NCBI GenBank assembly: GCA_021307345.1
Contig: CP089930.1
Location: 3,348,001 to 3,412,000 of the forward strand
From: Escherichia coli
GTDB lineage: Bacteria > Pseudomonadota > Gammaproteobacteria > Enterobacterales > Enterobacteriaceae
Direction: 5' to 3'
DNA length: 64,000 nucleotides
Part shown: in pieces, positions 8,924 to 20,181 of the stretch
Position numbering within the stretch: position 1 is the stretch's first letter
Layout: the number at the start of each line of letters is the position of its first letter
Translations under genes and position numbers: made by a program
The notes under the pieces: model-generated
Seen by the model: the letters and a program-made list of their open reading frames with translations, nothing else
Told to the model about the DNA's origin: nothing
Database searches by the model: none

Positions 8924-9610
8924 ATGTTGTATGGGTTTTCAGGTGTTATTTTACAGGGTGCGCTCGTCACGCTGGAGCTGGCTATCAGCTCTGTAGTGCT
9001 CGCTGTAATCATCGGTTTAATTGGCGCTGGCGGTAAGCTCTCGCAAAATCGGCTTTCGGGGCTGATTTTCGAAGGATACACCACGCTGATTCGTGGCGTG
9101 CCGGACTTGGTGTTGATGCTGCTGATTTTCTATGGTTTGCAGATTACGTTAAACACGGTGACGGAGGCGATGGGCGTCGGGCAGATTGATATCGACCCGA
9201 TGGTCGCCGGCATTATCACTCTCGGTTTTATCTACGGTGCTTATTTTACCGAAACGTTCCGTGGCGCGTTTATGGCAGTGCCGAAAGGACATATAGAGGC
9301 GGCGACGGCGTTCGGTTTTACTCGTGGGCAAGTGTTTCGGCGGATCATGTTTCCGGCGATGATGCGTTATGCCCTGCCGGGGATTGGTAACAACTGGCAG
9401 GTAATCCTCAAATCTACAGCCCTGGTTTCGTTACTCGGCCTGGAAGATGTGGTCAAAGCCACGCAGTTGGCAGGAAAAAGTACCTGGGAACCGTTCTATT
9501 TCGCCATCGTCTGTGGCGTGATTTATCTGGTTTTCACCACCGTTTCCAATGGTGTGCTGCTGTTCCTTGAGCGCCGCTATTCCGTGGGTGTGAAGAGGGC
9601 TGACCTGTGA
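8924..9610 (+). CDS. hisQ: histidine/LAO ABC transporter permease HisQ
   Basis: HisQ pairs with HisM to form the transmembrane channel of the histidine and lysine/arginine/ornithine importer. The 228-residue protein has about five hydrophobic helices. It carries the EAA loop that contacts HisP (GHIEAATAFGFTRGQVFRRIMFPAMMRYALPG, residues about 125-156). It belongs to the MetI/GlnP-like permease family. Its 3' end overlaps hisM by four bases (GTGA), which indicates translational coupling. Confidence 0.97.
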   Translation: MLYGFSGVILQGALVTLELAISSVVLAVIIGLIGAGGKLSQNRLSGLIFEGYTTLIRGVPDLVLMLLIFYGLQITLNTVTEAMGVGQIDIDPMVAGIITLGFIYGAYFTETFRGAFMAVPKGHIEAATAFGFTRGQVFRRIMFPAMMRYALPGIGNNWQVILKSTALVSLLGLEDVVKATQLAGKSTWEPFYFAIVCGVIYLVFTTVSNGVLLFLERRYSVGVKRADL

Positions 9611-10323
9611 TCGAAATCTTACATGAATACTGGAAACCACTGCTGTGGACCGATGGTTATCGTTTTACCGGCGTGGCGATCACCCTGTGGCTGCTGATTT
9701 TGTCGGTAGTGATAGGCGGAATTCTGGCGCTGTTTCTGGCGATTGGTCGCGTCTCAAGTAATAAATACATCCAGTTTCCAATCTGGTTATTTACCTATAT
9801 TTTTCGCGGTACGCCGCTGTATGTTCAGCTGCTGGTGTTCTATTCTGGCATGTACACGCTGGAGATTGTTAAGGGCACCGAGTTCCTTAATGCCTTTTTC
9901 CGCAGTGGCTTGAACTGTACCGTGCTGGCGCTGACGCTCAACACCTGTGCTTACACCACTGAGATTTTTGCCGGGGCGATCCGTTCGGTGCCGCACGGGG
10001 AAATCGAAGCCGCCAGAGCCTACGGTTTCTCAAGCTTTAAAATGTATCGCTGCATTATTTTGCCATCGGCGCTGCGTATTGCGTTACCGGCCTACAGCAA
10101 CGAAGTGATCCTGATGTTGCATTCTACTGCGCTGGCTTTTACCGCCACAGTGCCGGATCTGCTGAAAATTGCCCGCGATATCAACGCCGCCACGTATCAA
10201 CCATTTACCGCCTTCGGCATTGCCGCTGTGCTCTATTTAATTATCTCTTATGTCCTGATAAGCCTGTTCCGTAAAGCGGAAAAACGCTGGTTGCAGCATG
10301 TGAAACCTTCTTCAACGCACTGA
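9607..10323 (+). CDS. hisM: histidine/LAO ABC transporter permease HisM
   Basis: HisM is the second permease subunit. The 238-residue protein begins with a GTG at 9607 that overlaps the hisQ stop. It has hydrophobic segments through residues 20-50, 55-85 and 100-130. The EAA loop ([31 protein letters not shown], about 134-164) is similar to that of HisQ. It is followed seven bases later by hisP. Confidence 0.96.
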   Translation: MIEILHEYWKPLLWTDGYRFTGVAITLWLLILSVVIGGILALFLAIGRVSSNKYIQFPIWLFTYIFRGTPLYVQLLVFYSGMYTLEIVKGTEFLNAFFRSGLNCTVLALTLNTCAYTTEIFAGAIRSVPHGEIEAARAYGFSSFKMYRCIILPSALRIALPAYSNEVILMLHSTALAFTATVPDLLKIARDINAATYQPFTAFGIAAVLYLIISYVLISLFRKAEKRWLQHVKPSSTH

Positions 10324-10330
10324 GAATACG

Positions 10331-11104
10331 ATGTCCGAGAATAAATTAAACGTTATCGATTTGCACAAACGCTACGGCGAACACGAAGTGCTGAAAGGGG
10401 TGTCACTGCAAGCGAACGCCGGGGATGTGATAAGCATCATCGGATCGTCGGGATCGGGGAAAAGTACCTTTCTGCGTTGCATTAACTTCCTCGAAAAACC
10501 GAGCGAAGGATCGATCGTGGTTAACGGCCAGACCATCAATCTGGTGCGTGATAAAGACGGCCAACTCAAAGTCGCCGATAAAAATCAGCTGCGCTTACTG
10601 CGCACACGCCTGACGATGGTGTTCCAGCACTTCAATCTCTGGAGCCATATGACGGTGCTGGAAAACGTCATGGAAGCGCCGATTCAGGTGCTGGGCCTGA
10701 GCAAGCACGAAGCACGCGAGCGGGCGGTGAAGTATCTGGCGAAAGTCGGCATAGACGAACGTGCGCAGGGGAAATACCCGGTGCATCTTTCCGGCGGTCA
10801 GCAACAACGTGTTTCCATCGCAAGGGCGCTGGCAATGGAACCGGAGGTTCTGCTGTTTGATGAACCTACCTCGGCGCTCGATCCTGAACTGGTAGGCGAA
10901 GTGTTGCGTATTATGCAGCAGCTCGCAGAAGAGGGAAAAACGATGGTTGTAGTGACCCACGAAATGGGCTTTGCCCGCCACGTCTCCACGCATGTAATTT
11001 TTCTTCATCAAGGGAAAATTGAAGAAGAGGGGGCGCCAGAACAGTTATTCGGCAACCCGCAAAGTCCGCGTCTGCAACAGTTCCTTAAAGGTTCGCTGAA
11101 ATAA
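10331..11104 (+). CDS. hisP: histidine/LAO ABC transporter ATPase HisP
   Basis: HisP is the ATP-hydrolysing subunit, and two copies drive HisQM. The 257-residue protein has every ABC motif: Walker [10 protein letters not shown] (about residues 39-47), Q-loop MVFQHFNLW, signature LSGGQQQR (about 155-162), Walker [13 protein letters not shown] (about 175-186) and the switch histidine in VVTHEMGFA. It ends the hisJQMP unit and is followed by a terminator hairpin. Confidence 0.98.
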   Translation: MSENKLNVIDLHKRYGEHEVLKGVSLQANAGDVISIIGSSGSGKSTFLRCINFLEKPSEGSIVVNGQTINLVRDKDGQLKVADKNQLRLLRTRLTMVFQHFNLWSHMTVLENVMEAPIQVLGLSKHEARERAVKYLAKVGIDERAQGKYPVHLSGGQQQRVSIARALAMEPEVLLFDEPTSALDPELVGEVLRIMQQLAEEGKTMVVVTHEMGFARHVSTHVIFLHQGKIEEEGAPEQLFGNPQSPRLQQFLKGSLK

Positions 11105-11110
11105 TTACCT

Positions 11111-11140
11111 CTCCGGTGGCTAATGCTGCCGGAGTATTTT
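11111..11140 (+). terminator. intrinsic terminator after hisP
   Basis: The stem CTCCGG.GGC...GC.CCGGAG is followed by TATTTT, six bases after the hisP stop. Confidence 0.7.
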
Positions 11141-11300
11141 CAGGGGGAATTTGCGAGTCAGCTTCCGCTGAAATGTAAAAGTTGCAGTCCGCTAAAAATA
11201 CTTCTGAATTCGCTGTCCAAAGATAAAAACTGCCTGCTGCATTAGCTATTAAGGATGGGTATTGTCACGTCATCTTAAATTTGAGGGGTGACGGAACGCC

Positions 11301-12203
11301 ATGACAATATCGACAACTTCCACGCCGCATGATGCGGTATTTAAATCTTTTTTACGCCATCCAGACACCGCGCGGGATTTTATTGATATTCATCTTCCCG
11401 CACCGCTGCGCAAACTGTGTGATTTAACGACGCTCAAACTGGAACCCAACAGTTTTATTGATGAAGACCTGCGGCAATATTATTCCGACCTCTTGTGGTC
11501 TGTGAAAACGCAGGAGGGCGCGGGCTATATTTATGTAGTGATAGAGCACCAAAGTAAGCCAGAAGAATTAATGGCTTTTCGCATGATGCGCTATTCCATC
11601 GCGGCAATGCAAAACCATCTTGATGCGGGCTATAAAGAGCTTCCGTTGGTGATCCCGATGCTGTTTTATCATGGTTGCAGGAGTCCTTACCCTTATTCTC
11701 TCTGCTGGCTTGATGAATTTGCGGAGCCAGCTATAGCCCGCAAAATTTATTCATCGGCTTTTCCGCTGGTGGATATTACCGTAGTGCCGGATGACGAGAT
11801 TATGCAACATCGCAAAATGGCGTTGTTGGAATTAATTCAGAAACATATCCGTCAGCGCGATCTGTTGGGATTAGTCGATCAAATTGTTTCGCTGCTAGTT
11901 ACAGGGAACACTAATGACAGACAGCTAAAAGCTCTGTTTAATTACGTATTACAAACAGGGGATGCCCAGCGTTTCCGAGCATTTATTGGTGAGATAGCGG
12001 AACGTGCACCACAAGAAAAGGAGAAACTGATGACCATTGCTGACAGATTACGTGAAGAAGGGCGGAATGATGGATTAATTCTGGGCAAACGTGAAGAAGC
12101 CCTGCGTATTGCTCTGGAGATGTTGGAGAGAGGTTTAGACAGAGAGTTAGTTCTGATGCTGACCCGACTTTCGCCAGACGATCTTATCGCGCAAAGCCAC
12201 TAA
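11301..12203 (+). CDS. rpnB: recombination-promoting nuclease / PD-(D/E)XK transposase family protein RpnB
   Basis: The 300-residue protein is an Rpn (YhgA-like, PD-(D/E)XK) family member. It begins with the family motif [26 protein letters not shown]. The central segment [23 protein letters not shown] (about residues 74-96) holds the E-x-Q catalytic-type pair. In E. coli, Rpn proteins are DNA endonucleases that promote RecA-independent recombination, and some act in phage defence. The C-terminal region after [11 protein letters not shown] differs from the K-12 version I recall (300 versus 296 residues), as is usual for this family. The gene stands alone between hisP and the convergent yfcH. 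Its last 174 bases carry a strong internal start, listed separately. Confidence 0.9.
   Translation: MTISTTSTPHDAVFKSFLRHPDTARDFIDIHLPAPLRKLCDLTTLKLEPNSFIDEDLRQYYSDLLWSVKTQEGAGYIYVVIEHQSKPEELMAFRMMRYSIAAMQNHLDAGYKELPLVIPMLFYHGCRSPYPYSLCWLDEFAEPAIARKIYSSAFPLVDITVVPDDEIMQHRKMALLELIQKHIRQRDLLGLVDQIVSLLVTGNTNDRQLKALFNYVLQTGDAQRFRAFIGEIAERAPQEKEKLMTIADRLREEGRNDGLILGKREEALRIALEMLERGLDRELVLMLTRLSPDDLIAQSH
12030..12203 (+). CDS. candidate nested in-frame ORF: RpnB C-terminal short form
   Basis: Inside rpnB, an in-frame ATG at 12030 is preceded by AAGGAG with a 6-base spacer. This is a better ribosome-binding site than that of many full genes in the window. Initiation there would give a 57-residue protein, [15 protein letters not shown] through [11 protein letters not shown], containing only the C-terminal helical domain. 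Nested short forms (RpnS) made from internal starts have been reported for rpn genes, where they bind and inhibit the full-length nuclease like an intragenic antitoxin. Production here is inferred from the site alone. Confidence 0.5.
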   Translation: MTIADRLREEGRNDGLILGKREEALRIALEMLERGLDRELVLMLTRLSPDDLIAQSH

Positions 12204-12250
12204 TCCTGTAACGCCGGGAGTTAACTGGCGGATGTTTGCAGTAAACCACA

Positions 12251-13144
12251 TCAGCGAACGACATCCGCCAGCGCCTCTTCTAAATCGTACCAGCGAAACG
12301 CAAAACCCGCTTCTTCCAGCCGTTTTGGCAACGCACGTTGTCCGCCCAAGACCAGAACCGATGATTCCCCCATCAGCAAGCGAATAGCTGTGGCAGGGAC
12401 GCGCAAAATCGCCGGGCGATGCAGCGCATGACCAAGCGCATGGGCAAATTGTTCATTGTGTACCGGATATGGCGAGACCATATTAAATGGCCCGCGCAGA
12501 TCGTTATCCAGCAGCCAGAGAATACCGTTGACCATATCATCAATATGAATCCAGGCCAGATACTGCCGACCGGAGCCAATCGGACCGCCCAGGCCAAGGC
12601 GAAACGGAGGCAGCATTTTACCGAGGATACCGCCATCCGAAGCCAGTACTACGCCGGTACGCAGCAGGCACACTCGTGTTTTGTCGCTTTGCGCCCGACA
12701 GGCAATTTCCTCCCAACGGGCGCAGAGTTTATGGGTAAATTCGTTATGTGGCGGTTCTTCTTCGGTGACCACGACTTCACCTAAGTCACCATAATATCCC
12801 GCCGCCGAGCCGGAAATGAGCACTGACGGCGGCGTGTCGCTGGCGTTAATCAAATCCACCAGTTTTTGCGTTATATTCCAGCGGCTTTGGCAGAGGCGAT
12901 CTTTTTGCTCGCGAGTCCAGCGTTTATCGGCTATTGGTTCACCGGCCAGATTGATCACCGCATCAACGCCGTTGAGGTTGCTTTGATCGGCAAGCTCTTG
13001 CCATAGTGTCACCTGGGAGCCGAGAACTGAGCTGGCTTTCTGCGGGTTACGTGTTACAACCGTGACCTGATGGCCCAGTTCCAACAAACGTGGGATTAAA
13101 TGACGACCAATTAATCCCGTTCCTCCAGTGATCACTATGTTCAT
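12251..13144 (-). CDS. yfcH: NAD(P)-dependent SDR-type epimerase family protein YfcH
   Basis: The 297-residue protein is an atypical short-chain dehydrogenase (TIGR01777-type, SulA-like). The N-terminal Rossmann motif [10 protein letters not shown] (residues 7-16) is followed by VINLAGEPI and a C-terminal DUF1731-type tail ([15 protein letters not shown]). The substrate is unknown. It lies 20 bases downstream of folX on the same strand, so the two are probably co-transcribed. Confidence 0.92.
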   Translation of the reverse strand: MNIVITGGTGLIGRHLIPRLLELGHQVTVVTRNPQKASSVLGSQVTLWQELADQSNLNGVDAVINLAGEPIADKRWTREQKDRLCQSRWNITQKLVDLINASDTPPSVLISGSAAGYYGDLGEVVVTEEEPPHNEFTHKLCARWEEIACRAQSDKTRVCLLRTGVVLASDGGILGKMLPPFRLGLGGPIGSGRQYLAWIHIDDMVNGILWLLDNDLRGPFNMVSPYPVHNEQFAHALGHALHRPAILRVPATAIRLLMGESSVLVLGGQRALPKRLEEAGFAFRWYDLEEALADVVR

Positions 13145-13164
13145 GCAGCCTCCCGATATGGCGG

Positions 13165-13527
13165 TTAACGCTGCCAGCGTAAGGTCATGGATACCGAATC
13201 GGCGTAGCGCAGCGCGTGCAGTTTATCGATCTCCACTTCAGCATACGTCACCCAGTGATGTTCACGTGCGATATCGAGCACATCCTGAGTTAATTTTTCC
13301 AGCAAAGAGAAACGGTTATTCTCTACATGCTGAATAATGTTTTTCGTTACGGTGCGATAATTCAGCGCATCGTTGATATCTTCACTGGTTCGCGCTTTAT
13401 CGGCGGGGTAGTGGATCGTCACATTGATAACAATATCCTGACGGTTGTTAATCTCTTCGTCCTTAATGCCAATAAACGTTCGTAAACGAAGGTTCTTTAT
13501 CCGAATAATCGCGGCAGGTTGTGCCAT
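13165..13527 (-). CDS. folX: dihydroneopterin triphosphate 2'-epimerase FolX
   Basis: The 120-residue enzyme epimerises dihydroneopterin triphosphate to dihydromonapterin triphosphate, on the route to tetrahydromonapterin. It is a paralogue of FolB in the T-fold family: [18 protein letters not shown] near the start, [10 protein letters not shown] in the middle and a conserved glutamate in the [17 protein letters not shown] segment. yfcH follows on the same strand and yfcG lies upstream. An AACGGAGAA ribosome-binding site precedes the ATG. Confidence 0.96.
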   Translation of the reverse strand: MAQPAAIIRIKNLRLRTFIGIKDEEINNRQDIVINVTIHYPADKARTSEDINDALNYRTVTKNIIQHVENNRFSLLEKLTQDVLDIAREHHWVTYAEVEIDKLHALRYADSVSMTLRWQR

Positions 13528-13583
13528 TGCAGGTTCTCCGTTGTTTTATTTAGGATTAAATAATACACGAGAACCAGGTTCTG

Positions 13584-15059
<1,476 letters not shown>

Positions 15060-15062
15060 TGA

Positions 15063-15617
15063 GTGATGAAACTGATGTTTGCATCGGACATTCATGGGTC
15101 GTTACCGGCGACGGAACGTGTTCTGGATTTGTTTGCCCAGAGCGGAGCTCAGTGGCTGGTGATTCTTGGCGACGTGCTGAATCATGGCCCGAGAAACGCC
15201 CTGCCTGAAGGGTATGCGCCAGCCAAAGTAGCCGAACGGCTGAATGAGGTGGCGCATAAAGTTATCGCCGTGCGCGGCAACTGCGATAGCGAAGTGGATC
15301 AGATGCTGTTGCACTTCCCGATAACCGCACCGTGGCAACAGGTATTACTGGAAAAGCAACGTCTGTTTCTGACGCATGGTCATCTGTTTGGCCCGGATAA
15401 TCTGCCGACTTTAAACCAGAACGACGTGCTGGTGTACGGTCATACCCATCTACCAGTGGCGGAACAGCGGGGTGAAATTTTCCACTTTAACCCCGGTTCG
15501 GTAAGCATTCCGAAAGGCGGCTATCCGGCGAGCTATGGCATGTTGGATGATGACGTACTAAGCGTAATCGCACTCAATGATCAAAGTATCATTGCGCAGA
15601 TCGCGATTAATCCGTAA
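15063..15617 (+). CDS. yfcE: phosphodiesterase YfcE
   Basis: The 184-residue protein is a calcineurin-like metallophosphoesterase. In vitro, E. coli YfcE is a Mn-dependent phosphodiesterase on model substrates. The metal-binding motifs are complete: FASDIHGS (D-x-H), LGDVLNHG (GDxxxxG), VRGNCDS (GNCD), THGHLFG and YGHTHLP (GHTH). Translation may begin at the GTG at 15063 (MMKLMF) or the ATG at 15066. The GAGGAG ribosome-binding site is better spaced for the second. Confidence 0.94.
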   Translation: MMKLMFASDIHGSLPATERVLDLFAQSGAQWLVILGDVLNHGPRNALPEGYAPAKVAERLNEVAHKVIAVRGNCDSEVDQMLLHFPITAPWQQVLLEKQRLFLTHGHLFGPDNLPTLNQNDVLVYGHTHLPVAEQRGEIFHFNPGSVSIPKGGYPASYGMLDDDVLSVIALNDQSIIAQIAINP

Positions 15618-15675
15618 TTTACTCCACAACTCAAAATGCGCCGTAAGAGCGCCAGAAAAAGAAGGTTTCCTGATA

Positions 15676-16218
15676 ATGGAACAGCGTCGTTTGGCAAGTA
15701 CTGAATGGGTGGATATTGTCAATGAAGAGAACGAAGTCATTGCACAAGCCAGCCGGGAACAAATGCGGGCACAGTGTCTGCGTCATCGTGCAACTTATAT
15801 TGTCGTGCATGATGGCATGGGCAAAATTCTTGTGCAGCGTCGTACCGAGACAAAAGACTTTTTACCCGGCATGTTAGATGCGACCGCTGGTGGTGTGGTC
15901 CAGGCCGATGAGCAACTGCTGGAATCCGCACGTCGCGAAGCGGAAGAAGAGTTGGGCATTGCCGGTGTCCCCTTTGCCGAGCACGGGCAGTTCTATTTCG
16001 AAGATAAAAATTGCCGTGTCTGGGGCGCGCTGTTCAGTTGTGTCTCTCACGGTCCATTCGCCCTCCAGGAAGATGAAGTCAGTGAAGTTTGCTGGCTAAC
16101 GCCGGAAGAAATCACCGCACGTTGCGATGAGTTCACTCCAGACTCGCTGAAAGCACTGGCGTTGTGGATGAAGCGCAATGCCAAAAATGAAGCCGTAGAG
16201 ACTGAAACGGCAGAATAA
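15676..16218 (+). CDS. yfcD: Nudix hydrolase YfcD
   Basis: The 180-residue protein carries a Nudix hydrolase fold of the isopentenyl-diphosphate-isomerase-like subgroup. The Nudix box [24 protein letters not shown] spans residues about 72-95, with the REAEEELG core intact. Its substrate is not established. The frame is open upstream of 15676, but the conserved MEQRRLAST start is preceded by AAGGTTTCC and lies outside yfcE. It is followed by a bidirectional terminator shared with the convergent yfcC. Confidence 0.93.
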
Positions 16219-16242
16219 AAAAGAGCCGCAATTGCGGCTCTT
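16217..16242. terminator. bidirectional terminator between yfcD and yfcC
   Basis: The perfect stem AAGAGCCGCAA / TTGCGGCTCTT has an A-run on its left side, which becomes a T-run for the minus strand, and TTAACATTTTT on its right. It serves both convergent genes. Confidence 0.85.
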
Positions 16243-16249
16243 AACATTT

Positions 16250-17770
16250 TTAATGGTAGCCCATTAACTGAGCGCCTATCACCACCACGCTGGACATAAT
16301 AAACAGCAGTCCAAGCAGTGTCGCACCCACTTTCACCCAGTTACGGAAGTCCACCCGGCAAACACCGAGTGTCGCCATTAACGACGCCGAGGTCGGGTAA
16401 ATGATGTGACTGAAGCCATCGCCGAACTGGAATGCCAGCACGGTAACCTGGCGGTTAACACCGACCAGATCGCCAAGCGGTGCCAGTAATGGCATGGTTA
16501 GCGCAGCCTGACCAGAACCGGATGTCACGAAGAAATTAAATACCGCCTGGAAGAGCAACATAAACCAGGCCGCGACCGCGTTATCCAGACCGCTAATGGC
16601 ATTGGCAATGCTGTTGAGGATAGTATTCAGCACGCTGGCCTCACCGGCTTCACCGTTACCCACCAGCAGCAAAATCCCTTTGGCGAAACCTACCAGCAGG
16701 GCAGGGGCGATCATCATTCGCGCGCCTTCGGTAAAGGATGAAGCCATGGTATTTACCGTCATGCCGTTAAGACGGAAGACAACGCCGATGATGCCAATCA
16801 CCAGCCCCATAGTGAAGAACTGGCTGGCGATTTCTGGAATAAACCATGCATTAACGATCACGCCCCAAATTACCCAGACCATCACGGCGGTCAGGACAAT
16901 CAATACCAGCCAGTCACCAAAGGTAAATGGACGTTGTTCAACATCAGCCTGCTTTTCACGAAAGAAGCGGTCGGACTCATGCACGCGTGACAGAAGAGGA
17001 TTCTTTTTCACTCGTGAGGCATAAACCATGGTAAAGATCAGGCCAATCAGAGTCGCGATAACCCACACTACAATGCGCAGGCCGGAGCCGGAAAGCACCG
17101 GAACGCCAGCAATCCCCTGGGCGACAACCACGCAGAACGGGTTCATCCACGAGCTGGCAAAACCGATCTGCGTGGCGATATAGGTCACCAGGACGGTAGT
17201 AATACTGTCATAACCCAGTCGTACCATTAGCGGGGCAATGATGATGGCAAAGGCGACAGCCTCTTCTCCCATGCCGAACACCGCACCACCGAGCGAAAAG
17301 AGAATAAACAGCGCCGGAATAAAGAGAATTTCATTCCCTCGTGTATGGCGGATAAGCGCCAGGATGCCGTTATCAATGGTTCCTGTACGCATCACGATGC
17401 CAAATGCACCGCCAATCACCAGCATAAACATGATGATGCCAACGGCTGTCCCGTATTTCGATCCGGAGGTTAACCCTTCAAACGGGAAGTTCATCAGGCC
17501 TGGACGTTCATCTCCGGTCGTGAACAGTTGTACGCGATGATACTCAGGTTCGCCGGCCTCGTTGGTCAGAATGCGAAATGAGTGAGGGTCTACGACTTTG
17601 CGTGTTTTCGTCTGACCATCAACCTGGTACTGCACTTCCTGACTGTCAAACATCCCCACCGGAACAACCCATGTGGCGAGGCTGGTTAAAATAGCGACAA
17701 AAAAGATAATCACCAGCGTATCGGGCATTGCCCATCTTCTGGTTGGTTTGGATTCAGTTATTGCGGACAT
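16250..17770 (-). CDS. yfcC: C4-dicarboxylate / arginine-ornithine antiporter-like membrane protein YfcC
   Basis: The 506-residue protein is a large polytopic inner-membrane protein of the YfcC/DcuC-like (IT) family. Its substrate is not firmly known, and a genetic link to acetate and glyoxylate metabolism has been suggested in E. coli. About 11 to 13 hydrophobic helices are visible, from DTLVIIFFVAILTSLATWVV (about residues 18-37) to VGATLLGLLFIMSSVVVIGA near the end. A large soluble loop lies at about 45-90. I used the ATG at 17770 (MSAITESKPTRR). It lies between yfcD and pta. Confidence 0.92.
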   Translation of the reverse strand: MSAITESKPTRRWAMPDTLVIIFFVAILTSLATWVVPVGMFDSQEVQYQVDGQTKTRKVVDPHSFRILTNEAGEPEYHRVQLFTTGDERPGLMNFPFEGLTSGSKYGTAVGIIMFMLVIGGAFGIVMRTGTIDNGILALIRHTRGNEILFIPALFILFSLGGAVFGMGEEAVAFAIIIAPLMVRLGYDSITTVLVTYIATQIGFASSWMNPFCVVVAQGIAGVPVLSGSGLRIVVWVIATLIGLIFTMVYASRVKKNPLLSRVHESDRFFREKQADVEQRPFTFGDWLVLIVLTAVMVWVIWGVIVNAWFIPEIASQFFTMGLVIGIIGVVFRLNGMTVNTMASSFTEGARMMIAPALLVGFAKGILLLVGNGEAGEASVLNTILNSIANAISGLDNAVAAWFMLLFQAVFNFFVTSGSGQAALTMPLLAPLGDLVGVNRQVTVLAFQFGDGFSHIIYPTSASLMATLGVCRVDFRNWVKVGATLLGLLFIMSSVVVIGAQLMGYH

Positions 17771-17888
17771 AGCGCAAATTTTCCCTTGCACAAGACAAAG
17801 TGGTAAGTATGCAAAGTGATATGGCGCAATTCATTGATGCAGCGCAGTTAAGCAAGATAATCAGAAAGGAGTAATGCAAATTAAGAGA

Positions 17889-17921
17889 ATAAAAAACCGG
17901 AAATAGTGACTATTTCCGGTT
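17889..17921 (-). terminator. intrinsic terminator after pta
   Basis: Reading on the minus strand, the perfect stem AACCGGAAATAG / CTATTTCCGGTT is followed by TTTTTT. It lies about 40 bases past the pta stop and closes the ackA-pta operon. Confidence 0.85.
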
Positions 17922-17959
17922 CAGATATCCGCAGCGTAAGGCTGCGGATGATGACGAGA

Positions 17960-20107
17960 TTACTGCTGCTGCTGTGCAGACTGAATCGCAGTCAGCGCGA
18001 TGGTGTAGACGATGTCGTCAACCAGAGCGCCACGGGACAGGTCGTTAACCGGCTTGCGCATACCCTGCAGCATTGGCCCGATGGAGATCAGGTCGGCAGA
18101 ACGCTGTACCGCTTTGTAGGTGGTGTTACCGGTGTTCAGATCCGGGAAGATGAACACGGTAGCGCGACCTGCAACCGGAGAGTTCGGTGCTTTAGATTTC
18201 GCAACGTCAGCCATTACCGCAGCGTCGTACTGCAGCGGACCGTCGATCATCAGGTCAGGACGTTTTTCCTGCGCCAGACGAGTTGCTTCGCGAACTTTTT
18301 CTACGTCGCTACCTGCACCAGAAGTACCGGTGGAGTAGGAGAGCATAGCAACACGCGGTTCGATACCGAAGGCAGCGGCGGAATCTGCGGACTGAATCGC
18401 AATTTCTGCCAGCTGTTCTGCGGTCGGATCCGGGTTGATCGCACAGTCACCGTAAACGTAAACCTGTTCCGGCAGCAGCATGAAGAACACGGAAGATACC
18501 AGAGAGCTGCCCGGTGCAGTTTTGATCAGCTGCAGCGGCGGACGGATGGTGTTTGCGGTGGTGTGGACAGCACCGGAAACCAGACCATCAACTTCATCCT
18601 GTTCCAGCATCAGCGTACCGAGAACCACGTTGTCTTCCAGCTGTTCGCGGGCAACGGTTTCGGTCATGCCTTTGTTCTTACGCAGCTCGACCAGACGAGC
18701 AACATAGCTTTCGCGAACCACTTCTGGATCAACGATTTCAATGCCTGCGCCCAGTTCTACGCCCTGAGACGCGGCAACGCGGTTGATCTCTGCCGGGTTA
18801 CCCAGCAGTACGCAAGTTGCGATACCACGTTCAGCACAGATAGCGGCTGCTTTAACGGTACGCGGTTCGTCGCCTTCCGGCAGAACGATACGTTTGCCCG
18901 CTTTGCGTGCCAGTTCGGTCAGCTGATAACGGAACGCCGGCGGAGACAGACGACGGCTGCGCTCGGAAGTGGCAGTCAGAGAATCGATCCAGTCAGCGTT
19001 GATGTAGTTAGCAACATATTCCTGAACTTTCTCGATACGCTCATGATCGTCAACCGGAACTTCCAGGTTGAAGCTCTGCAGGCTCAGAGAAGTCTGCCAG
19101 GTGTTGGTGTTCACCATAAATACCGGCAGGCCGGTAGCGAAAGCACGTTCGCACAGTTTAGAAATGCGCGCGTCCATTTCGTAGCCGCCAGTCAGCAGCA
19201 GGGCACCGATTTCTACGCCGTTCATTGCAGCCAGGCAAGCGGCAACCAGCACGTCAGGACGGTCTGCGGAAGTCACCAGCAGAGAACCAGCACGGAAGTG
19301 CTCCAGCATGTGCGGAATGCTGCGTGCGCAGAAAGTGACGGATTTAACGCGGCGAGTGTTGATGTCGCCTTCGTTGATGATGGTCGCATTCAGGTGACGC
19401 GCCATATCGATCGCACGGGTTGCGATCAGATCAAAGCTCCACGGCACAGCGCCGAGAACCGGCAGCGGGCTGGACTCTTGCAGCTTCGCCGGATCGACGT
19501 TGTTGACTTTAGCTTTGGAAGAGTCGTCGAAAATCTCGGACAGATCCGGGCGAGTACGACCCTGTTCATCAACCGGTGCATTCAGTTTGTTAACGATAAC
19601 GCCGGTGATGTTGGTGTTTTTGGCACCGCCGAAGCTGTTGCGGGTCAGTTCGATACGCTCTTTCAGCTGTTCCGGGGTGTCAGTGCCCTGAGACATGACG
19701 AAGACGATTTCCGCGTTCAGCGTTTTAGCGATTTCGTAGTTCAGAGACTGGGCAAATTGGTGCTTACGTGTCGGAACCAGACCTTCAACCAGAACCACTT
19801 CAGCGTCTTTGGTGTTAGCGTGGTAGTTCGCGACGATCTCTTCCATCAGCACATCTTTTTTATTGCTGGAAAGCAGACCTTCAACGTAACTCATTTTCAG
19901 CGGTTCAGCGGCTGTCGTGGTGGAAGAATTCGCACGCACAATAGTCGTTGTCTGATCGGGCGCATCGCCACCGGTACGCGGCTGAGCGATAGGTTTGAAA
20001 ACGCTCAGACGAACGCCTTTGCGTTCCATTGCACGGATCACGCCAAGACTGACGCTGGTCAGACCGACGCTGGTTCCGGTAGGGATCAGCATAATAATAC
20101 GGGACAC
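17960..20107 (-). CDS. pta: phosphate acetyltransferase
   Basis: Pta interconverts acetyl-CoA and acetyl phosphate, the first step of acetate excretion. The 715-residue long-form enzyme has an N-terminal CobQ/BioD-like domain with a P-loop-like [12 protein letters not shown] (residues about 9-20). A DRTGG regulatory domain follows at about 220-330. The catalytic PTA domain (about 390-710) has LPEGDEPRT and the [16 protein letters not shown] motif. It starts with GTG at 20107. The C-terminus has four glutamines encoded by tandem CAG codons, one more than I recall for K-12. It is co-transcribed with ackA, 74 bases upstream. Confidence 0.98.
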   Translation of the reverse strand: MSRIIMLIPTGTSVGLTSVSLGVIRAMERKGVRLSVFKPIAQPRTGGDAPDQTTTIVRANSSTTTAAEPLKMSYVEGLLSSNKKDVLMEEIVANYHANTKDAEVVLVEGLVPTRKHQFAQSLNYEIAKTLNAEIVFVMSQGTDTPEQLKERIELTRNSFGGAKNTNITGVIVNKLNAPVDEQGRTRPDLSEIFDDSSKAKVNNVDPAKLQESSPLPVLGAVPWSFDLIATRAIDMARHLNATIINEGDINTRRVKSVTFCARSIPHMLEHFRAGSLLVTSADRPDVLVAACLAAMNGVEIGALLLTGGYEMDARISKLCERAFATGLPVFMVNTNTWQTSLSLQSFNLEVPVDDHERIEKVQEYVANYINADWIDSLTATSERSRRLSPPAFRYQLTELARKAGKRIVLPEGDEPRTVKAAAICAERGIATCVLLGNPAEINRVAASQGVELGAGIEIVDPEVVRESYVARLVELRKNKGMTETVAREQLEDNVVLGTLMLEQDEVDGLVSGAVHTTANTIRPPLQLIKTAPGSSLVSSVFFMLLPEQVYVYGDCAINPDPTAEQLAEIAIQSADSAAAFGIEPRVAMLSYSTGTSGAGSDVEKVREATRLAQEKRPDLMIDGPLQYDAAVMADVAKSKAPNSPVAGRATVFIFPDLNTGNTTYKAVQRSADLISIGPMLQGMRKPVNDLSRGALVDDIVYTIALTAIQSAQQQQ

Positions 20108-20181
20108 GGTTTATCCTCTTTCGTTACCGCCGGTTTGGCGGGTTACAAAACAGCACCGCCAGCAGGGCTGGCGGTGTGGAA

